Shown one piece after another: positions 41,181 through 51,566 of a DNA stretch of 64,000 nucleotides. This DNA comes from Tetrapisispora phaffii CBS 4417 (Eukaryota; Ascomycota; Saccharomycetes; Saccharomycetales; Saccharomycetaceae), in NCBI RefSeq assembly GCF_000236905.1, contig NC_016520.1, positions 186,001-250,000 on the forward strand, read 5' to 3'. Within the stretch, counting starts at the first letter, position 1, and each line of letters opens with the position of its first letter. The translations under genes were made by a program, and so were the position numbers. The notes beneath the pieces were generated by a model. The model saw only the letters and a program-made list of their open reading frames with translations, searched no databases and was not told where the DNA came from.

Positions 41181-42365
41181 TTATTTTGGGAGATTGATAG
41201 TGTACTTCCCTTTACCATTATGAAGAAATATATCTTCAATATTTTCTAAAGTAGCCACAGTTTGTCTTTCAATCATATCTTTTACATCACTGCCTATGTG
41301 TGGCATTAAGGTGATATCTATCCTTTCTAATAGCTCTTTTTTTATTGGCTTTGATTCGTCTTTATACACGTCAAGTCCACATGAACTCACTTTCCCTGTA
41401 TTCAATGCGTCAATCAAATCCTCTTCATTAATGCATGATCCACGTCCTACATTTACTATTCTTACACCATTCTTACACATGGCAAGAGTTTTTGTGCATA
41501 TTAAATCGTTAGAATCCTTATTTGAAGGTAATGAAAGAACTATTAGATCTATATTCTCCCATGTTGTTCTGTCAGTTAAAGAAGGGCAATAATGAGCTGG
41601 ATAATTTAGTGAACTTGGATGAACAGCGCCAGACCTTTTGAAATAGTATATATGTGCATCGAAACAGTAATGTAATCTCTTACCAATATTCCTTCCAATT
41701 GCGCCGAATCCCAAGATCAACACATTTTTATTTGTTGGTGATTCTAACTCTTTCCCCAGTATTGTGTAATTGTTATGCATATTGAATACTTGCTTGTCAG
41801 ATGAAGAATAGTTAACTTTACTTGGCATTTGTATGCTTACATGTTCAGCATCTGAATCCCTAGTCCACATTGTCAACTGAGGCTTATCAGAGCCTCCGAT
41901 ATAAGTTTTACAATTCTTAATATCACCATGCTCCAAAAATCTTAGACAATATTCCCAAGCAGTAGTCAGCCTAAAGCAACTTATAGTTAAGAATATTGCC
42001 ATATCTGCTACGTTAGTTGCTGCATTATTACCAATATTACAGAGTAGAATTTGTTTTTCCTTCCACAGTTTTGCACCATCGATGAATTCACATCCTACCC
42101 ATGGAACCAATATTGCTTTCAATGATTCAGGGTATTGATTCCAGTAGTCACTAGGGTTGCCTAATAGGTCAAAAAATTCTTCATTAATCCACCATCCATT
42201 AATTGTACTGTTTTCTAAGAACCTCTTGAAATCATGCTTAGTGGTGATCTTGTATTTTATGAAGTTAACTTTTGGAGAAAGAGTTTTGTAAAGTGGCAGG
42301 GACTCATCGATATTCCAAATGTCACGATAGGTCAAAAGTATATTTTTCTTAGATGAAGTAGCCAT
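41181..42365 (-). CDS. D-2-hydroxyacid dehydrogenase family protein (YPL113C orthologue)
   Basis: A 394-residue NAD(P)-dependent 2-hydroxyacid dehydrogenase, annotated in yeast as a putative glyoxylate/hydroxypyruvate reductase. The Rossmann motif is LILGFGAIGRNIGKRL (about 213-228). The catalytic Arg lies in IVNVGRGSCIN, the Glu in LDVYKDESKP and the His in LMPHIGSDV. The N-terminal half is divergent and Trp-rich, as in the yeast protein. Cytosolic by default: no leader or membrane segment seen. Between YPL113C and ARL1 several genes present in S. cerevisiae on either track (PEX25, CAR1, GDE1 and others) are missing. Confidence 0.85.
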   Translation of the reverse strand: MATSSKKNILLTYRDIWNIDESLPLYKTLSPKVNFIKYKITTKHDFKRFLENSTINGWWINEEFFDLLGNPSDYWNQYPESLKAILVPWVGCEFIDGAKLWKEKQILLCNIGNNAATNVADMAIFLTISCFRLTTAWEYCLRFLEHGDIKNCKTYIGGSDKPQLTMWTRDSDAEHVSIQMPSKVNYSSSDKQVFNMHNNYTILGKELESPTNKNVLILGFGAIGRNIGKRLHYCFDAHIYYFKRSGAVHPSSLNYPAHYCPSLTDRTTWENIDLIVLSLPSNKDSNDLICTKTLAMCKNGVRIVNVGRGSCINEEDLIDALNTGKVSSCGLDVYKDESKPIKKELLERIDITLMPHIGSDVKDMIERQTVATLENIEDIFLHNGKGKYTINLPK

Positions 42366-42733
42366 TTATAATGTATGTTTGAATAATTTTGACTTCATTT
42401 AGTGGCTTTACAATAAATATCATTTACATATATAAGGTATTCAAGGGATGCATTAGCTCGATTTCTATTCGGGCCTCTGCAATTTATATTAAGATCTTAT
42501 GTATTTGAGAGACAACAATGTAATTAAGAATACATCTTTATATATAAGTATATATACAATATTTGAGTATGTACGTACTATGCAAAATAAGCATTGAGAA
42601 TATTCATTTGACTTGCAACGTCCCCAAATTGCATTATTAACAAAGATATGTTATTGTAGAGGGAAAGAGAGAATCAAAAATTAGTACATGATACTGCGTG
42701 TTTCGGTTTTCTGTTTGTTAATTATTTAATGAA
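42366..42733. other. YPL113C promoter / ARL1 3' flank
   Basis: AT-rich, 368 bp, with a TA-rich stretch near 42540-42556. Nothing else recognised. Confidence 0.6.
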
Positions 42734-43285
42734 TTATAATTGTTCCTCCTTTATCACATCGATCAGCCAATCCAGACCTTCTGTTATGCCTTCACCTTTG
42801 ATTGCACTTGAGGCGACAATAGACCAGCTTCTATCCTTCAGTTCCACAAGATTCAGTTCTTTAGAGACTTCACTTGCGCTCAAAGCACCAACTTGATCTT
42901 GTTTATTGGCAAACACCAATAATGCAGCGTCTTGTAACTCCTCCTCTTGTAACATTAGATGTAACTCCTTTGATGCAGTGGCCATACGATCTTTGTCTGT
43001 GGAATCGACAACGAATATAACAGCGGATGTGTCTGCATAGTAACAACGCCAATACGGTCTGATACTAGTTTGTCCACCTAAATCCCAAACATTCAGCTTC
43101 AAATTCTTATACGACAATGTCTCTACATTAAAACCAATGGTTGGCTTTGTAGTGACCACCTCACCAATCTGCAATCTGTATAAAATTGTGGTCTTACCAG
43201 CACCATCCAAACCAAGGATTAAAATACGTAGTTCTTTATTAACACCCCATAACCTATCAAACATAGAACTGAATAAATTCCCCAT
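42734..43285 (-). CDS. ARL1: Arf-like GTPase Arl1
   Basis: A 183-residue small GTPase of the trans-Golgi, nearly identical to S. cerevisiae Arl1. It recruits the GRIP-domain golgin Imh1 and acts in membrane traffic and ion balance. Gly2 (MGNLFSS) is the N-myristoylation site. The P-loop is GLDGAGKT (24-31), the switch II DLGGQ, and the base-recognition motif NKQD (about 126-129). ATG 43285 is chosen because the 25 codons upstream encode a Thr/His/Tyr-rich string from a TG/TA microsatellite and would hide Gly2. Corresponds to YBR164C. Confidence 0.97.
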   Translation of the reverse strand: MGNLFSSMFDRLWGVNKELRILILGLDGAGKTTILYRLQIGEVVTTKPTIGFNVETLSYKNLKLNVWDLGGQTSIRPYWRCYYADTSAVIFVVDSTDKDRMATASKELHLMLQEEELQDAALLVFANKQDQVGALSASEVSKELNLVELKDRSWSIVASSAIKGEGITEGLDWLIDVIKEEQL

Positions 43286-43903
43286 GATGTATGTATTTGC
43301 GTGTGTGTATATGTGTGTGGGTGTGTGCGTGGGTACGTGAGTGTAAGTATATATATGCAATTCACAGAACCGGCGTCAATTAACTTCTTCAAACAATCTG
43401 CGTCTCTTAATGAGCGGATAAACTCAGTAAACACAGCACCTCTGAAGTTAACAAAAGCTACTCACACTACGGTCATTATAAACAACACACTCATCTAAAA
43501 TGCACGATAATTAAACATGTTTCAACTGTATGTTACTAATGATTAAGTTGCTTGTTCTTATTATCAACATCTCAAAATCGCTTTACTGAAAAAATGGAAA
43601 GCTGTTAAAAATGGAAAGAGGACAGGGTAAACAATGGCATGCCAGTAGCGCAACCACTTGCGATGACATGCAAGTTGCTGGTGACAGGTGCCTGGGTGTA
43701 CCCTTTGGCGTGGCTATATTGTTCTATATTCATGGCTAACTATATCTTGTTACGTAGGGCTATGTAGGTATATATGGATGGCGAAAGAGCTGGGTTCTAC
43801 GCTGTCGATGACCGGGTACGACGGTTGACTTCTCTTGCAATTGCTCATCGGAGCGATCGGTTGGTAATCTCTTCGAAGCTGGTCTCTAGTAACTGCTGTG
43901 AGG
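43286..43903. promoter_or_regulatory. ARL1 promoter with TG-rich tract and Rap1-like site
   Basis: A TG-rich tract at about 43295-43345 includes TGTGTGTGGGTGT (43312-43324), which fits the Rap1 consensus read on the reverse strand. Being 27 bp from the ARL1 ATG it may be only a microsatellite. Further out, ACTTGC (43656-43661) and GCAAGT (43670-43675) form an inverted repeat. No gene seen in these 618 bp. Confidence 0.4.
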
Positions 43904-44323
43904 CTATGGGTAGAGTCGAAGTTCGATACCAGTTATCTTTCTGTTTTTTAGAGTGGTCACTTTGTGTTCATCGTCATCGCTATCGCTATCGCTCGTACTT
44001 GTGCTCTCCTCTGCAGACTCATCGATCACTTCATCCAGCAAGTCCACAGTTCTTGTGTATACCTCCACTCTCTTGTGCTTGGTGTTCTCAAAATACAATG
44101 CCATCGACAAAGTCTTCTCGACGGCACGGCCCATTCCTAGCACAGTCACATATATGGCTGCCTGCTTGTCCAGGTTCTCGAGAAACTTGTTGATCCTCTT
44201 CACACCACTCACATATGGCGTGGTGCTCTTGATGTACACAGTGCTATGGATTTTCTGGTGTGATAACCCCTTGATGGAAGGGTTTCGTTTCACTAATCTG
44301 AACCTTTTCTGCTTATCGGCCAT
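43904..44323 (-). CDS. POP7: RNase P/MRP protein subunit Pop7 (Rpp2)
   Basis: A 139-residue Alba-fold protein (S. cerevisiae 140). Pop7 forms a dimer with Pop6 that binds the P3 RNA domain of RNase P and RNase MRP, for tRNA 5' maturation and rRNA processing; the dimer is also found with telomerase RNA. Conserved segments are KIHSTVYIKSTTPYVSGVKR, INKFL and VTVLGMGRAVEKTLSMAL. An acidic Ser/Asp insert (about 103-118) precedes the final beta strand ending in ELRLYP. Divergent from the YPL107W orthologue. Corresponds to YBR167C. The gene is somewhat GC-richer than its neighbours. Confidence 0.92.
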   Translation of the reverse strand: MADKQKRFRLVKRNPSIKGLSHQKIHSTVYIKSTTPYVSGVKRINKFLENLDKQAAIYVTVLGMGRAVEKTLSMALYFENTKHKRVEVYTRTVDLLDEVIDESAEESTSTSDSDSDDDEHKVTTLKNRKITGIELRLYP

Positions 44324-44666
44324 CTCTTCCTATATGTACCACGTTGTTCACACAAACACCTAACACTTCAGCGGTAAAAATCTTCCTGCTATCTTCATAG
44401 AAGATTCAACACTCTGAGTCAATGCATCTTGACAACATTTCTTTTAACGACGTTTCCTATATCTTTTATTACAATGCTCATGAGTTCAAATGTATTGATT
44501 TTGCAACGATCTAAGGCATAAAAAACTGTAACACAGCATTTTATGAATAAGCACGATCTGCTTTATAAAAAGGGTTATAGACAAACTATCAAAGATGTTT
44601 ACAAGCGCATATTCAGAGGTGTCATCAGATTAAGGACTGTATATTAATAGTAAAGGACAAATTATC
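44324..44666. other. POP7/YPL107W divergent promoter
   Basis: 343 bp, AT-rich. No PAC box or other recognised site seen despite POP7's role in RNA processing. Confidence 0.55.
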
Positions 44667-45350
44667 ATGTTTACTATGTTAGTACGACAGCACGCTAAGA
44701 AGACTGCGTTTTATAATGTTAAATGGAAATTAGTTACACGAAACATGACTTTTACTGGGAACACAGCGGGGGTTCCTTCTGCAAATGAGCAGAGGTTAAC
44801 TAGAGGTGCTTCTGAGGATGTGATGAAAAGAAACACAACAGTGGAAGGTGGACATTCGCCAATGGATAGTCGCATGATTGCAGGGATTGCTGTCCCATCA
44901 AGACCGTTTCAACCAGAAAATTGCTGTATGTCAGGATGTGTAAACTGCGTTTGGGATATTTACAGCGAGGATATCAAATATTGGAGATTGAAGCGACTTG
45001 AGGCTGTGGAGAAGGTTACTGCGACATCAGAGGTTTGGCCTGAAGATTGGGATCCTCCCTTGAAACTACTACCAATGAAGAATATTCCAAAATCTTTGAA
45101 ATCGAAGAAATTGGAATATGAAGAATTAGTGAAGAACGCTTCAATCGATAAAGTAAATGGTTTATTCCCTCCAAGGAAACATTCCCTTCCGAAGAGTGTC
45201 ATTGAGGCAAAGAAAAGGAACCTTATTAAGAAAACACAAGAAAATCTTAAAGCAGAAGAAGTCGATAATGATGGATGGAATGATATTCCTGTGTCGATTA
45301 AAGCATTTGCTGAATTCGAAAGAAAGAAAAAGTTATCCAAAGTGCATTGA
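44667..45350 (+). CDS. Oxidoreductase-like-domain mitochondrial protein (YPL107W orthologue)
   Basis: A 227-residue protein of unknown function. The leader (MLVRQHAKKTAFYNVKW) is basic and fits mitochondrial import. The core is the oxidoreductase-like N-terminal domain: PENCCMSGCVNCVWDIYSED near residues 83-102, with Cys residues arranged as in the family. The rest is charged and helical, ending in AFAEFERKKKLSKVH. The order with SSE1 (convergent) matches YPL107W-YPL106C in S. cerevisiae. No catalytic role is proven for the family; cysteine-based metal or redox chemistry is only an inference. Confidence 0.8.
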   Translation: MFTMLVRQHAKKTAFYNVKWKLVTRNMTFTGNTAGVPSANEQRLTRGASEDVMKRNTTVEGGHSPMDSRMIAGIAVPSRPFQPENCCMSGCVNCVWDIYSEDIKYWRLKRLEAVEKVTATSEVWPEDWDPPLKLLPMKNIPKSLKSKKLEYEELVKNASIDKVNGLFPPRKHSLPKSVIEAKKRNLIKKTQENLKAEEVDNDGWNDIPVSIKAFAEFERKKKLSKVH

Positions 45351-45596
45351 TATATTGATAAGCAGTATATAATGCAACTGGCACCATTTCCTAAAAGGTT
45401 AAAAAAAATAATATTCAAGAGAAATAATATTCAAAAATTCAAATATCGTAGATAACTAATGTAATATATAAGCAATTCATTTACTTTAAAATATACAATT
45501 TTACTATAACAATTATCAATATTTTTTACTTTATAGTGTATACAATACATATCCATTCATTAAGTAGTCGATATATTAAAAATATCATAAATAGAA

Positions 45597-47726
45597 CTAA
45601 TCCATTTCAACATCAACGTCGGCATCGGCACTGTCCTCGACAGTAGGTTCGGCAGTTCCTTCGGCAGTTCCTTCGGCAGTACCTTCAGCGTCGGTGGCAG
45701 CTTTGGCTTCAGCTTCAGCGGCAGCAGCAGCAGCAGCAGCCTCCTTCGCAAGCTTTTCTTCTGCTAAAATTGCTTGTCTTTTTTCTTCTTCCTTAGCCAT
45801 GTATCTATCCTTGATGACATTACCTAATTTAGCTAACTCATCGTACTTGGCAATATAGTTTGCCTTAGTGGTTTCTAAACCTTCATCATAAAGCCATTCT
45901 TCAGCTTGATTTAATTTTTCATTTAAGACTTGCTTCTCTTCGTCACTAGCAAAAGTAGAGTATTGTTCGGACAGCTTAGATCTCATAGAGTAGATGTACT
46001 CTTCCAATTGATTCATTTTTTCTTCAGTTTCAGCAACCAATTTATCTTGTGCAAACAATTCGTTTTCCTTTTCAGTGAAAGCATTCAAAGTAGCAGGATC
46101 TAATGCAAATGTGTGTGCAACAATTGTTAGATTGTCTTTCTTGACAATGTTCTTGATTTCTTTGTATTCAGGTTCAGCGTCTTCTGCAGCATCGTCTGGT
46201 AGTGGAATTTCTTCTTTGGTGACAACTTCTTCAACAGTGTAAGCTTCTTCAATAATATGTAAGCCAGATGGGTCACATCTTAACTTCAATTTTGCCTCAA
46301 TAGATTCTTTGTTGTCATTCAATTTAACACCAGTAATATCCCATGATGCGATGTCAGCTCTAACTGATTTTGGTAATTCCTCCTTATTGGTGTATTTGGC
46401 TCCCATTGAGAAATCACCGGTACGATGTAAAGTAATCAATTTAGTTGATGGGAAAGTTGAATTCTTTGTGAAAACTTCTAAGTTATCTTCATCTTCAACT
46501 TGCTTATCCCAATAATAAGATACAGAGTAAGGGTGGATATCTTCAAATTTGAATGGTCTGACTCTTAAAGTTGGAGAATGAATAGCACAAATGAATGCAG
46601 CACCTTTAGCAATAGTTTCATCTTGGTTTAAAGTGGAAGAAACGTCTTTGTTAAAGACATTTGAAATAGCATTCTTTAAGACTGGGATACGGGTGGTACC
46701 ACCAATAATTTCAACGACATCAATATTGGAAATATCCAACTTAGCTTGAGAAATAGCTGCCGTGATTGGCTCAGTGACACGACTTAATAAAGGTTCCACT
46801 AATTGTTCCAAATCTTCACGTGTTAATTGAGAAGAGAAATCTAGATCATCCATTACTGATTCGATATTGAAAGGAGCAGTTGAGTTAGCAGATAGAACTT
46901 TCTTTAATTTTTCCGCAGCAATTACCAATCTGTGGAAAGCCTTTGGGTTTTCTCTAATATTTAATTTGTACTTAGCATCGAATTCGTCAGCAAAATGGTT
47001 AGCGATGGCATGATCAAAGTCTCTACCACCGAAATGTTTATCATAAGCAGTACCTAGAACCTTGCATTCACCTTTTGTGAAAGAAACAATAGAACAAGTA
47101 TATGAAGAATGGCCAATATCAATCAAAGCGACGATTCTTGGTTTTTCTTCACCTTCTGGCAAATCTGTCTTAAAGACACCATAAGAGACAGCAGCAGCAG
47201 TGACTTCATTAACAATTCTCACTGGGTTTAGGCCTGCAATTTTAGCAGCATCTGCAATCGCATAACGCTGTTCTTCATTGTACCAAGCTGGGACAGCAAT
47301 ACAAACGTCAGAGACTGGAGATTTTGTTTCGACTTCGACAGTGTTCTTAACTTTACCTAAAAACATAGCTGCAATTTGAGTGGCAGTGAATTCCTCTACC
47401 TCGGAGCCTACTCTAACTTGAGTACCAACTTTACCATCAGCTAATTTAACCAATTTCGAGTTGAAATATTTAGACTCGGTGGCTAAGTCATCATCATTGT
47501 AATCAAGAGCAATGATTCTTTTAACGTTATCGACGGTGTTCTTGATGTTTGAAGTTTGCTTATTCTTACCAGCTTCACCGATGTACCTATTTTTCTCACC
47601 GAAACCAACGATAGTAGGGGTAGAACGGTTAGAGACTTCATTAACAACAATATCAATACCTCTGTTCCTAGCTACCGCTAGAACGGAGTTCATATTACCT
47701 AAATCCAAACCAAATGGAATACTCAT
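45597..47726 (-). CDS. SSE1: Hsp110 nucleotide-exchange chaperone Sse1
   Basis: A 709-residue Hsp110 protein, cytosolic exchange factor for Hsp70 Ssa/Ssb and holdase for unfolded proteins. The ATPase domain covers about 1-385: [56 protein letters not shown] and [12 protein letters not shown]. The substrate-binding beta domain follows, with an acidic loop ([13 protein letters not shown]), then helical bundle. The C-terminus carries tandem TAEG repeats and an acidic end [10 protein letters not shown] canonical three-unit heat-shock element lies 266-278 bp upstream. It corresponds to the duplicate pair SSE1 (YPL106C)/SSE2 (YBR169C); the flanking genes come from both tracks, so the name SSE1 is by default. 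Confidence 0.95.
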   Translation of the reverse strand: MSIPFGLDLGNMNSVLAVARNRGIDIVVNEVSNRSTPTIVGFGEKNRYIGEAGKNKQTSNIKNTVDNVKRIIALDYNDDDLATESKYFNSKLVKLADGKVGTQVRVGSEVEEFTATQIAAMFLGKVKNTVEVETKSPVSDVCIAVPAWYNEEQRYAIADAAKIAGLNPVRIVNEVTAAAVSYGVFKTDLPEGEEKPRIVALIDIGHSSYTCSIVSFTKGECKVLGTAYDKHFGGRDFDHAIANHFADEFDAKYKLNIRENPKAFHRLVIAAEKLKKVLSANSTAPFNIESVMDDLDFSSQLTREDLEQLVEPLLSRVTEPITAAISQAKLDISNIDVVEIIGGTTRIPVLKNAISNVFNKDVSSTLNQDETIAKGAAFICAIHSPTLRVRPFKFEDIHPYSVSYYWDKQVEDEDNLEVFTKNSTFPSTKLITLHRTGDFSMGAKYTNKEELPKSVRADIASWDITGVKLNDNKESIEAKLKLRCDPSGLHIIEEAYTVEEVVTKEEIPLPDDAAEDAEPEYKEIKNIVKKDNLTIVAHTFALDPATLNAFTEKENELFAQDKLVAETEEKMNQLEEYIYSMRSKLSEQYSTFASDEEKQVLNEKLNQAEEWLYDEGLETTKANYIAKYDELAKLGNVIKDRYMAKEEEKRQAILAEEKLAKEAAAAAAAAEAEAKAATDAEGTAEGTAEGTAEPTVEDSADADVDVEMD

Positions 47727-47883
47727 TTTTGTATGTGTGTGTTTGTATATCTATGTTTTGCGATTGTAGTTTCACAGCAATTCTTCACAATGCACTGGCA
47801 CTCTAGCACTATTGACTGTAAGCAGTAATAATATATAAGGCCAAACGTGGAGTATCTATAAACTGCTACATATCTACATTCAA

Positions 47884-47894
47884 ATTTATATTTA
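47884..47894 (+). other. ARS consensus match
   Basis: ATTTATATTTA is an 11/11 match to the S. cerevisiae ACS (WTTTAYRTTTW), in the SSE1 promoter. Such matches are common in AT-rich DNA, so origin activity is uncertain. Confidence 0.2.
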
Positions 47895-47991
47895 TATTTA
47901 TACAAGTTTACTATATTATTAATTAACCATTGTTTAAATGAAGCTGCTTCCATTGGCATTTCTCTTTTAGTTGTTGCGGAACAGTGGGAAC

Positions 47992-48004
47992 TTCTAGAAA
48001 CTTC
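47992..48004. promoter_or_regulatory. Heat-shock element of SSE1
   Basis: TTCtaGAAacTTC gives three alternating units at the canonical 5-bp phase, the site of the trimeric factor Hsf1. Extra GAA units lie just outside (47979-47981, 47988-47990). It lies in the SSE1 promoter (47727-48242), about 270 bp before the ATG. A 138-codon ATG frame overlaps this region but is not called. Confidence 0.85.
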
Positions 48005-48242
48005 GGGCTCAATTTCCATAGTTAAGGCGAAGTGGTAAGAGAGATAAAGGTTTTCGAGTCCATTGAAGCTGCTATTCTGTAACGATCTGGCGGTGTCGCA
48101 GTGACTTCTTTTAGAGTGTAGTGTCAAGAGTCGAGTCATGGTGTTTACGACAACACAGCTTGATTGTCATGTGTGTTCTTTTTTGATTATTTATTGGTAC
48201 GGTGAGCATGTATGTGGGTTTTGATTATAATTATATGTATAC

Positions 48243-50012
48243 TTACATAGATTCTTGCAATATCATTACTAGTGTTTGCCACCCTGGGCTAGAGATGAGT
48301 TTCAATATGTTTTCATTGGAGTTGTCATCTTTGTGAATGATAGATTGTAATAATTGAGACCACTCTTCCTTTGACAGAATCTCTAGCGAGTAGATGTATA
48401 GTAATAGGTGGAAATTGGATAATTTCTCCTTTAGCATTTGGAAATCATCACCGGTGGCTGCTGTGTAAAGATATTTCTTCATTTCATGATAATCTTGTGA
48501 AACACCCATTGCTTGTCTGTTAGCCCATGGGAATCCGGTGTTGGTAGTGAAGATTCCCTTTTTTTCATTGTCTTCTGAATTTTTGAAGAAGCCATGAGTT
48601 AAAGTGACCAGTAAATAATCTACTGGGAATGCAGGTTTGGCATTCTCTTTAACAGTTAATCCGTATTCATTAGTCTTCATGTAAAATATTTCCGGTACAT
48701 ATCTTTCCTTAGTGGTTTCGTTGATGTATGCCATCGATGGATGCGTGGAACCGCTTATCATTGTGGCGTCTACCAATGCTTCTGCTTCGGTGGAAACTTG
48801 ATAACTCGAGATATCGATTTCATTTTGAAGGTTACCGGAGATGACACACGTCACAAACTTAGAAGAGAAATGCCCTTGTTCGCTGAATTTGCAAGCGTTA
48901 GGGAATTGTAACTGATGTTTGGATGAATTGATCACTTCCAAAGAAGATAAGAAAAACGAATCTTTATGTCTCTTACAGAAAACAGTCCCGTTGCCGTTGC
49001 CTGTATCGGTAAGATCTGTGAATATTAATCCGATTCGTGATAAGCCCATTTCTTTTGATAGTTCATCAATCTCAGCCATCTGTATGCTAACTTGTTCCAT
49101 GTCCATAGTCAAACCGTCTTGTTCATCATGTTGGGAAGGTTCATAGATGGCCTCAACTACTGCTTTGATCCCCAATGGTGTTACATCATATGGTTCATAC
49201 TTGCCATACATATAACCAAACCGTTGAGTACCGGTGGTTCTCCAAGAATTGATAAATTCATTAATCAGGTCACTTTTTTGGAACTCGACGTGGTCTACCA
49301 TTCTGAATTCTTGTTGTTTCAATGTGATTGCAGAGGGTTGGCATTTGGAACAAATACCTCTTGGCCATGGTTCGTGACCATTAGTACACCTCTTGTCAAT
49401 CTTATAATTTGGTTGAGATAAAGGTGCGATATACGAACTTCCACTAGACTTCTTGTTAGTGGTTTCATCCAGTTGTTTCAAATAAGAATGGAATGACACA
49501 TGCTTGATACCATGCTCCTTGTGGTATTCTCTATCCCAAGGCGGTAGAGGCGAACAGTACTCGCACATACCTTTATCCCCATGTTTACACAATGACGATT
49601 TAGTCCTAGCAATAAACCCACTCTGTCTCTCCAAATTTTCATCCAAGGGCGATTCTTGTACTTTCATAGGTTGGGACATGGTTACCCCAGAAGTGTTGAT
49701 TGCAACACTGTGCCAAATAGCTTGGCTATTTGGAACACCATCCACCGAAACAGAATTGCCACCCGAGATAACGTCCTTATACTCAATATAAACAATATCG
49801 CCATGCTTCAAGCCTAGATCATCAATTGACTTTTCAGCAATATTCGACGCAGGTTCGTTGACACTCTTAGGATCATTCCCTACAGTTATCGATGATAAGT
49901 CAATTGTACCAAAATGTTTCTCTGCTAAAGTACTCAACACTTTCCCAAAACTATCCCCACTCTCACAGCTCACTCTTTCCATCCCATTTCTTGATCTGAA
50001 CCTCAGTAACAT
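48243..50012 (-). CDS. NPL4: Cdc48 cofactor Npl4
   Basis: A 589-residue protein (S. cerevisiae 580). Npl4 with Ufd1 binds Cdc48 and initiates unfolding of ubiquitylated proteins in ER-associated degradation and OLE1 (Mga2/Spt23) activation. The N-terminus (MLLRFRSRNGMERV, about 1-90) is the ubiquitin-like domain. Two zinc motifs follow: CKHGDKGMCEYCSPLPPWD (about 138-156) and CTNGHEPWPRGICSKCQP (about 210-227). The MPN-like domain follows (RFGYMYGKYEPYDVTPLGIK), with the usual helical C-terminal domain. A near-PACE sequence lies just upstream of the start. Corresponds to YBR170C, neighbour of SSE2 in S. cerevisiae. Confidence 0.95.
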   Translation of the reverse strand: MLLRFRSRNGMERVSCESGDSFGKVLSTLAEKHFGTIDLSSITVGNDPKSVNEPASNIAEKSIDDLGLKHGDIVYIEYKDVISGGNSVSVDGVPNSQAIWHSVAINTSGVTMSQPMKVQESPLDENLERQSGFIARTKSSLCKHGDKGMCEYCSPLPPWDREYHKEHGIKHVSFHSYLKQLDETTNKKSSGSSYIAPLSQPNYKIDKRCTNGHEPWPRGICSKCQPSAITLKQQEFRMVDHVEFQKSDLINEFINSWRTTGTQRFGYMYGKYEPYDVTPLGIKAVVEAIYEPSQHDEQDGLTMDMEQVSIQMAEIDELSKEMGLSRIGLIFTDLTDTGNGNGTVFCKRHKDSFFLSSLEVINSSKHQLQFPNACKFSEQGHFSSKFVTCVISGNLQNEIDISSYQVSTEAEALVDATMISGSTHPSMAYINETTKERYVPEIFYMKTNEYGLTVKENAKPAFPVDYLLVTLTHGFFKNSEDNEKKGIFTTNTGFPWANRQAMGVSQDYHEMKKYLYTAATGDDFQMLKEKLSNFHLLLYIYSLEILSKEEWSQLLQSIIHKDDNSNENILKLISSPGWQTLVMILQESM

Positions 50013-50025
50013 TTTACAAAAATTC

Positions 50026-50033
50026 TGCCACCT
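50026..50033 (-). promoter_or_regulatory. PACE-like Rpn4 site upstream of NPL4
   Basis: On the NPL4 strand, AGGTGGCAGA differs at one base from the proteasome-associated element GGTGGCAAA. It is only 14-21 bp before the ATG, unusually close, so function is doubtful. The remaining 50013-50433 divergent promoter shows nothing else. Confidence 0.3.
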
Positions 50034-50433
50034 CTATTAAAACGAATTCACGTATATGTGTACAACTACAGGACTAATACTCTTGCAACTGCTTCAAACC
50101 CTTCTGTTCCAATCAAACTAAAAACATATACACAAGTGGCACATCCTTTAAATAGCCATAATTAAGCTTTCAGTTTTCAGTTCACGGTCTTTATTCATAA
50201 TACGAAAAGTGAGAAGCAAGCAAATTGGAAAAATTTACCACTGAAACAAGCATTACGAACAATAACGACAGTTGGTAAGGTGCTTGGATGGAGTGAGGTC
50301 AGTTATATATTCTGATTGATTGAAAGAGTAAGATATTTTTTGATCTCATCAGTAATTGCTGTTGTAGTTTTAGTCATTGAGTCTCGTTCAGTGGACCGTG
50401 AAACAAGTGAATTTGAAGAAAGTTAATTTTGGA

Positions 50434-51000
50434 ATGTCTGAGCCGTACACTTTTCAGAGGATATCGGTGTATACACCATTACTGTATGGTGCTGTTGTGA
50501 TACTGTCATTGCTTGTGTTTGGTTCGCAATATAGAAAAAGACAGGTCCAAGAGCTGAGCCAATTGAAGTCTATTTTTGATGAGAATGAGGCTAGAGACTT
50601 GTACTTCCAGATAAAAGAAAAACAAGAAGAAGAGAAGATTCATGAAAAGGTTATCAAAGCAGCTTTATTGAACAGAGGTGCCGAGGCTGTTAGACGTTCT
50701 ATCAAGATGAAGGAACTGGGTCCTCAGATCGAACTCTTGTACAAGAACGGTGGCATTGGTGAAGAATATTGGAAACGTTTCCAAAATGAAATAAAACTAA
50801 TTGACCTGGAATTCAAAGATACTTTGCAGGAAGCCGAAAGATTGCAACCTGGTTGGGTTCAGCTATTCGTCGGTCTGGCAAAGGAAATATGTTTCAATCA
50901 GGCGTTATCAAGACGTTACGAGTCCATTGCAAAACGCAGGGAAACATGCATAGAGCAATGGGGTCTCAAAATCGATGATGAAGGCAGATTGATCGAATAG
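50434..51000 (+). CDS. SEC66: Sec63-complex subunit Sec66 (Sec71)
   Basis: A 188-residue ER membrane protein (S. cerevisiae 206). Sec66 is a non-essential part of the Sec62/Sec63 complex for post-translational protein import into the ER. The ATG at 50434 gives MSEPYTFQR then RISVYTPLLYG and a single membrane span at about 12-32, as in yeast. The frame is open further upstream only from TTG. The cytosolic part is well conserved (DENEARDLYFQIKEKQEEEK, LLNRGAEAVRRSIKMKELGP, TLQEAERLQPGWVQLFV, CFNQALSRRYESI). The short luminal leader lacks about 18 residues present in S. cerevisiae. Corresponds to YBR171W; divergent from NPL4. Confidence 0.94.
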   Translation: MSEPYTFQRISVYTPLLYGAVVILSLLVFGSQYRKRQVQELSQLKSIFDENEARDLYFQIKEKQEEEKIHEKVIKAALLNRGAEAVRRSIKMKELGPQIELLYKNGGIGEEYWKRFQNEIKLIDLEFKDTLQEAERLQPGWVQLFVGLAKEICFNQALSRRYESIAKRRETCIEQWGLKIDDEGRLIE

Positions 51001-51566
51001 ATAGATAATTGAAAATAGATACTTAGATAGGATAGTCTCGCCGTAAGCGAATAAATACACATTACCTTATTTTATAGCTTCACTCACCACACAGACTAGT
51101 CGAATTGAATTTTGGATAACTTTTAGAACTGGAAATTGAATTGGTACGGCTGTGAAGAGCGGAGGAAAGTCAGTATACCACTCAATGAACCAGTTCATCG
51201 ATGCTGGAATGTCGTTGCCATATATGCGGCATCGATGGTGCAAATGCTAAGTGTCCTGTCAACGGTTTTTGGTGGTGACGGGTTTTCACGGCGCTACCAG
51301 GTGTGCCCCACCTCACGAAGGGCCCAGTAACATCTCGAGTCTTACGGCGTGTAAGATACAGGCTAGATGCCAACTGATGTTCTCTATCTATAACTTGTTA
51401 ATGGGTTAACTAGAAGCTTACACTATTACTGAATGCTTGCGAACTTACTAGATGTTTGACACAGTTGCTCGATTCCGTTTAGAGTTTGCTTTGGCGTTGG
51501 AAAGTGGGCAACAATCCTGCATATGAGATACCGGGAGCCATATAGATTCGAGCAGAGTAATATTCG
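51001..51566. other. SEC66-ECM31 tandem intergenic region
   Basis: 566 bp, with a locally GC-richer middle (about 51225-51335) that can form a small AGGTG/CACCT hairpin. UMP1 and SWD3, which lie in this interval in S. cerevisiae, are absent and no remnant is recognisable. Confidence 0.5.

Noticed and set aside
43285..43360. 25-residue N-terminal extension of ARL1
   Set aside because: It is encoded by a TG/TA microsatellite and would remove the myristoylated Gly2.
47723..48139. 138-codon ATG frame (- strand) in the SSE1 promoter
   Set aside because: It overlaps the SSE1 start and contains the heat-shock element; low-complexity Tyr/Lys content and no domain.
51159..51169. GGAGGAAAGTC, resembling the conserved CR-I of bacterial RNase P RNA
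   Set aside because: No matching CR-V or other conserved RNase P elements were seen downstream; probably chance.
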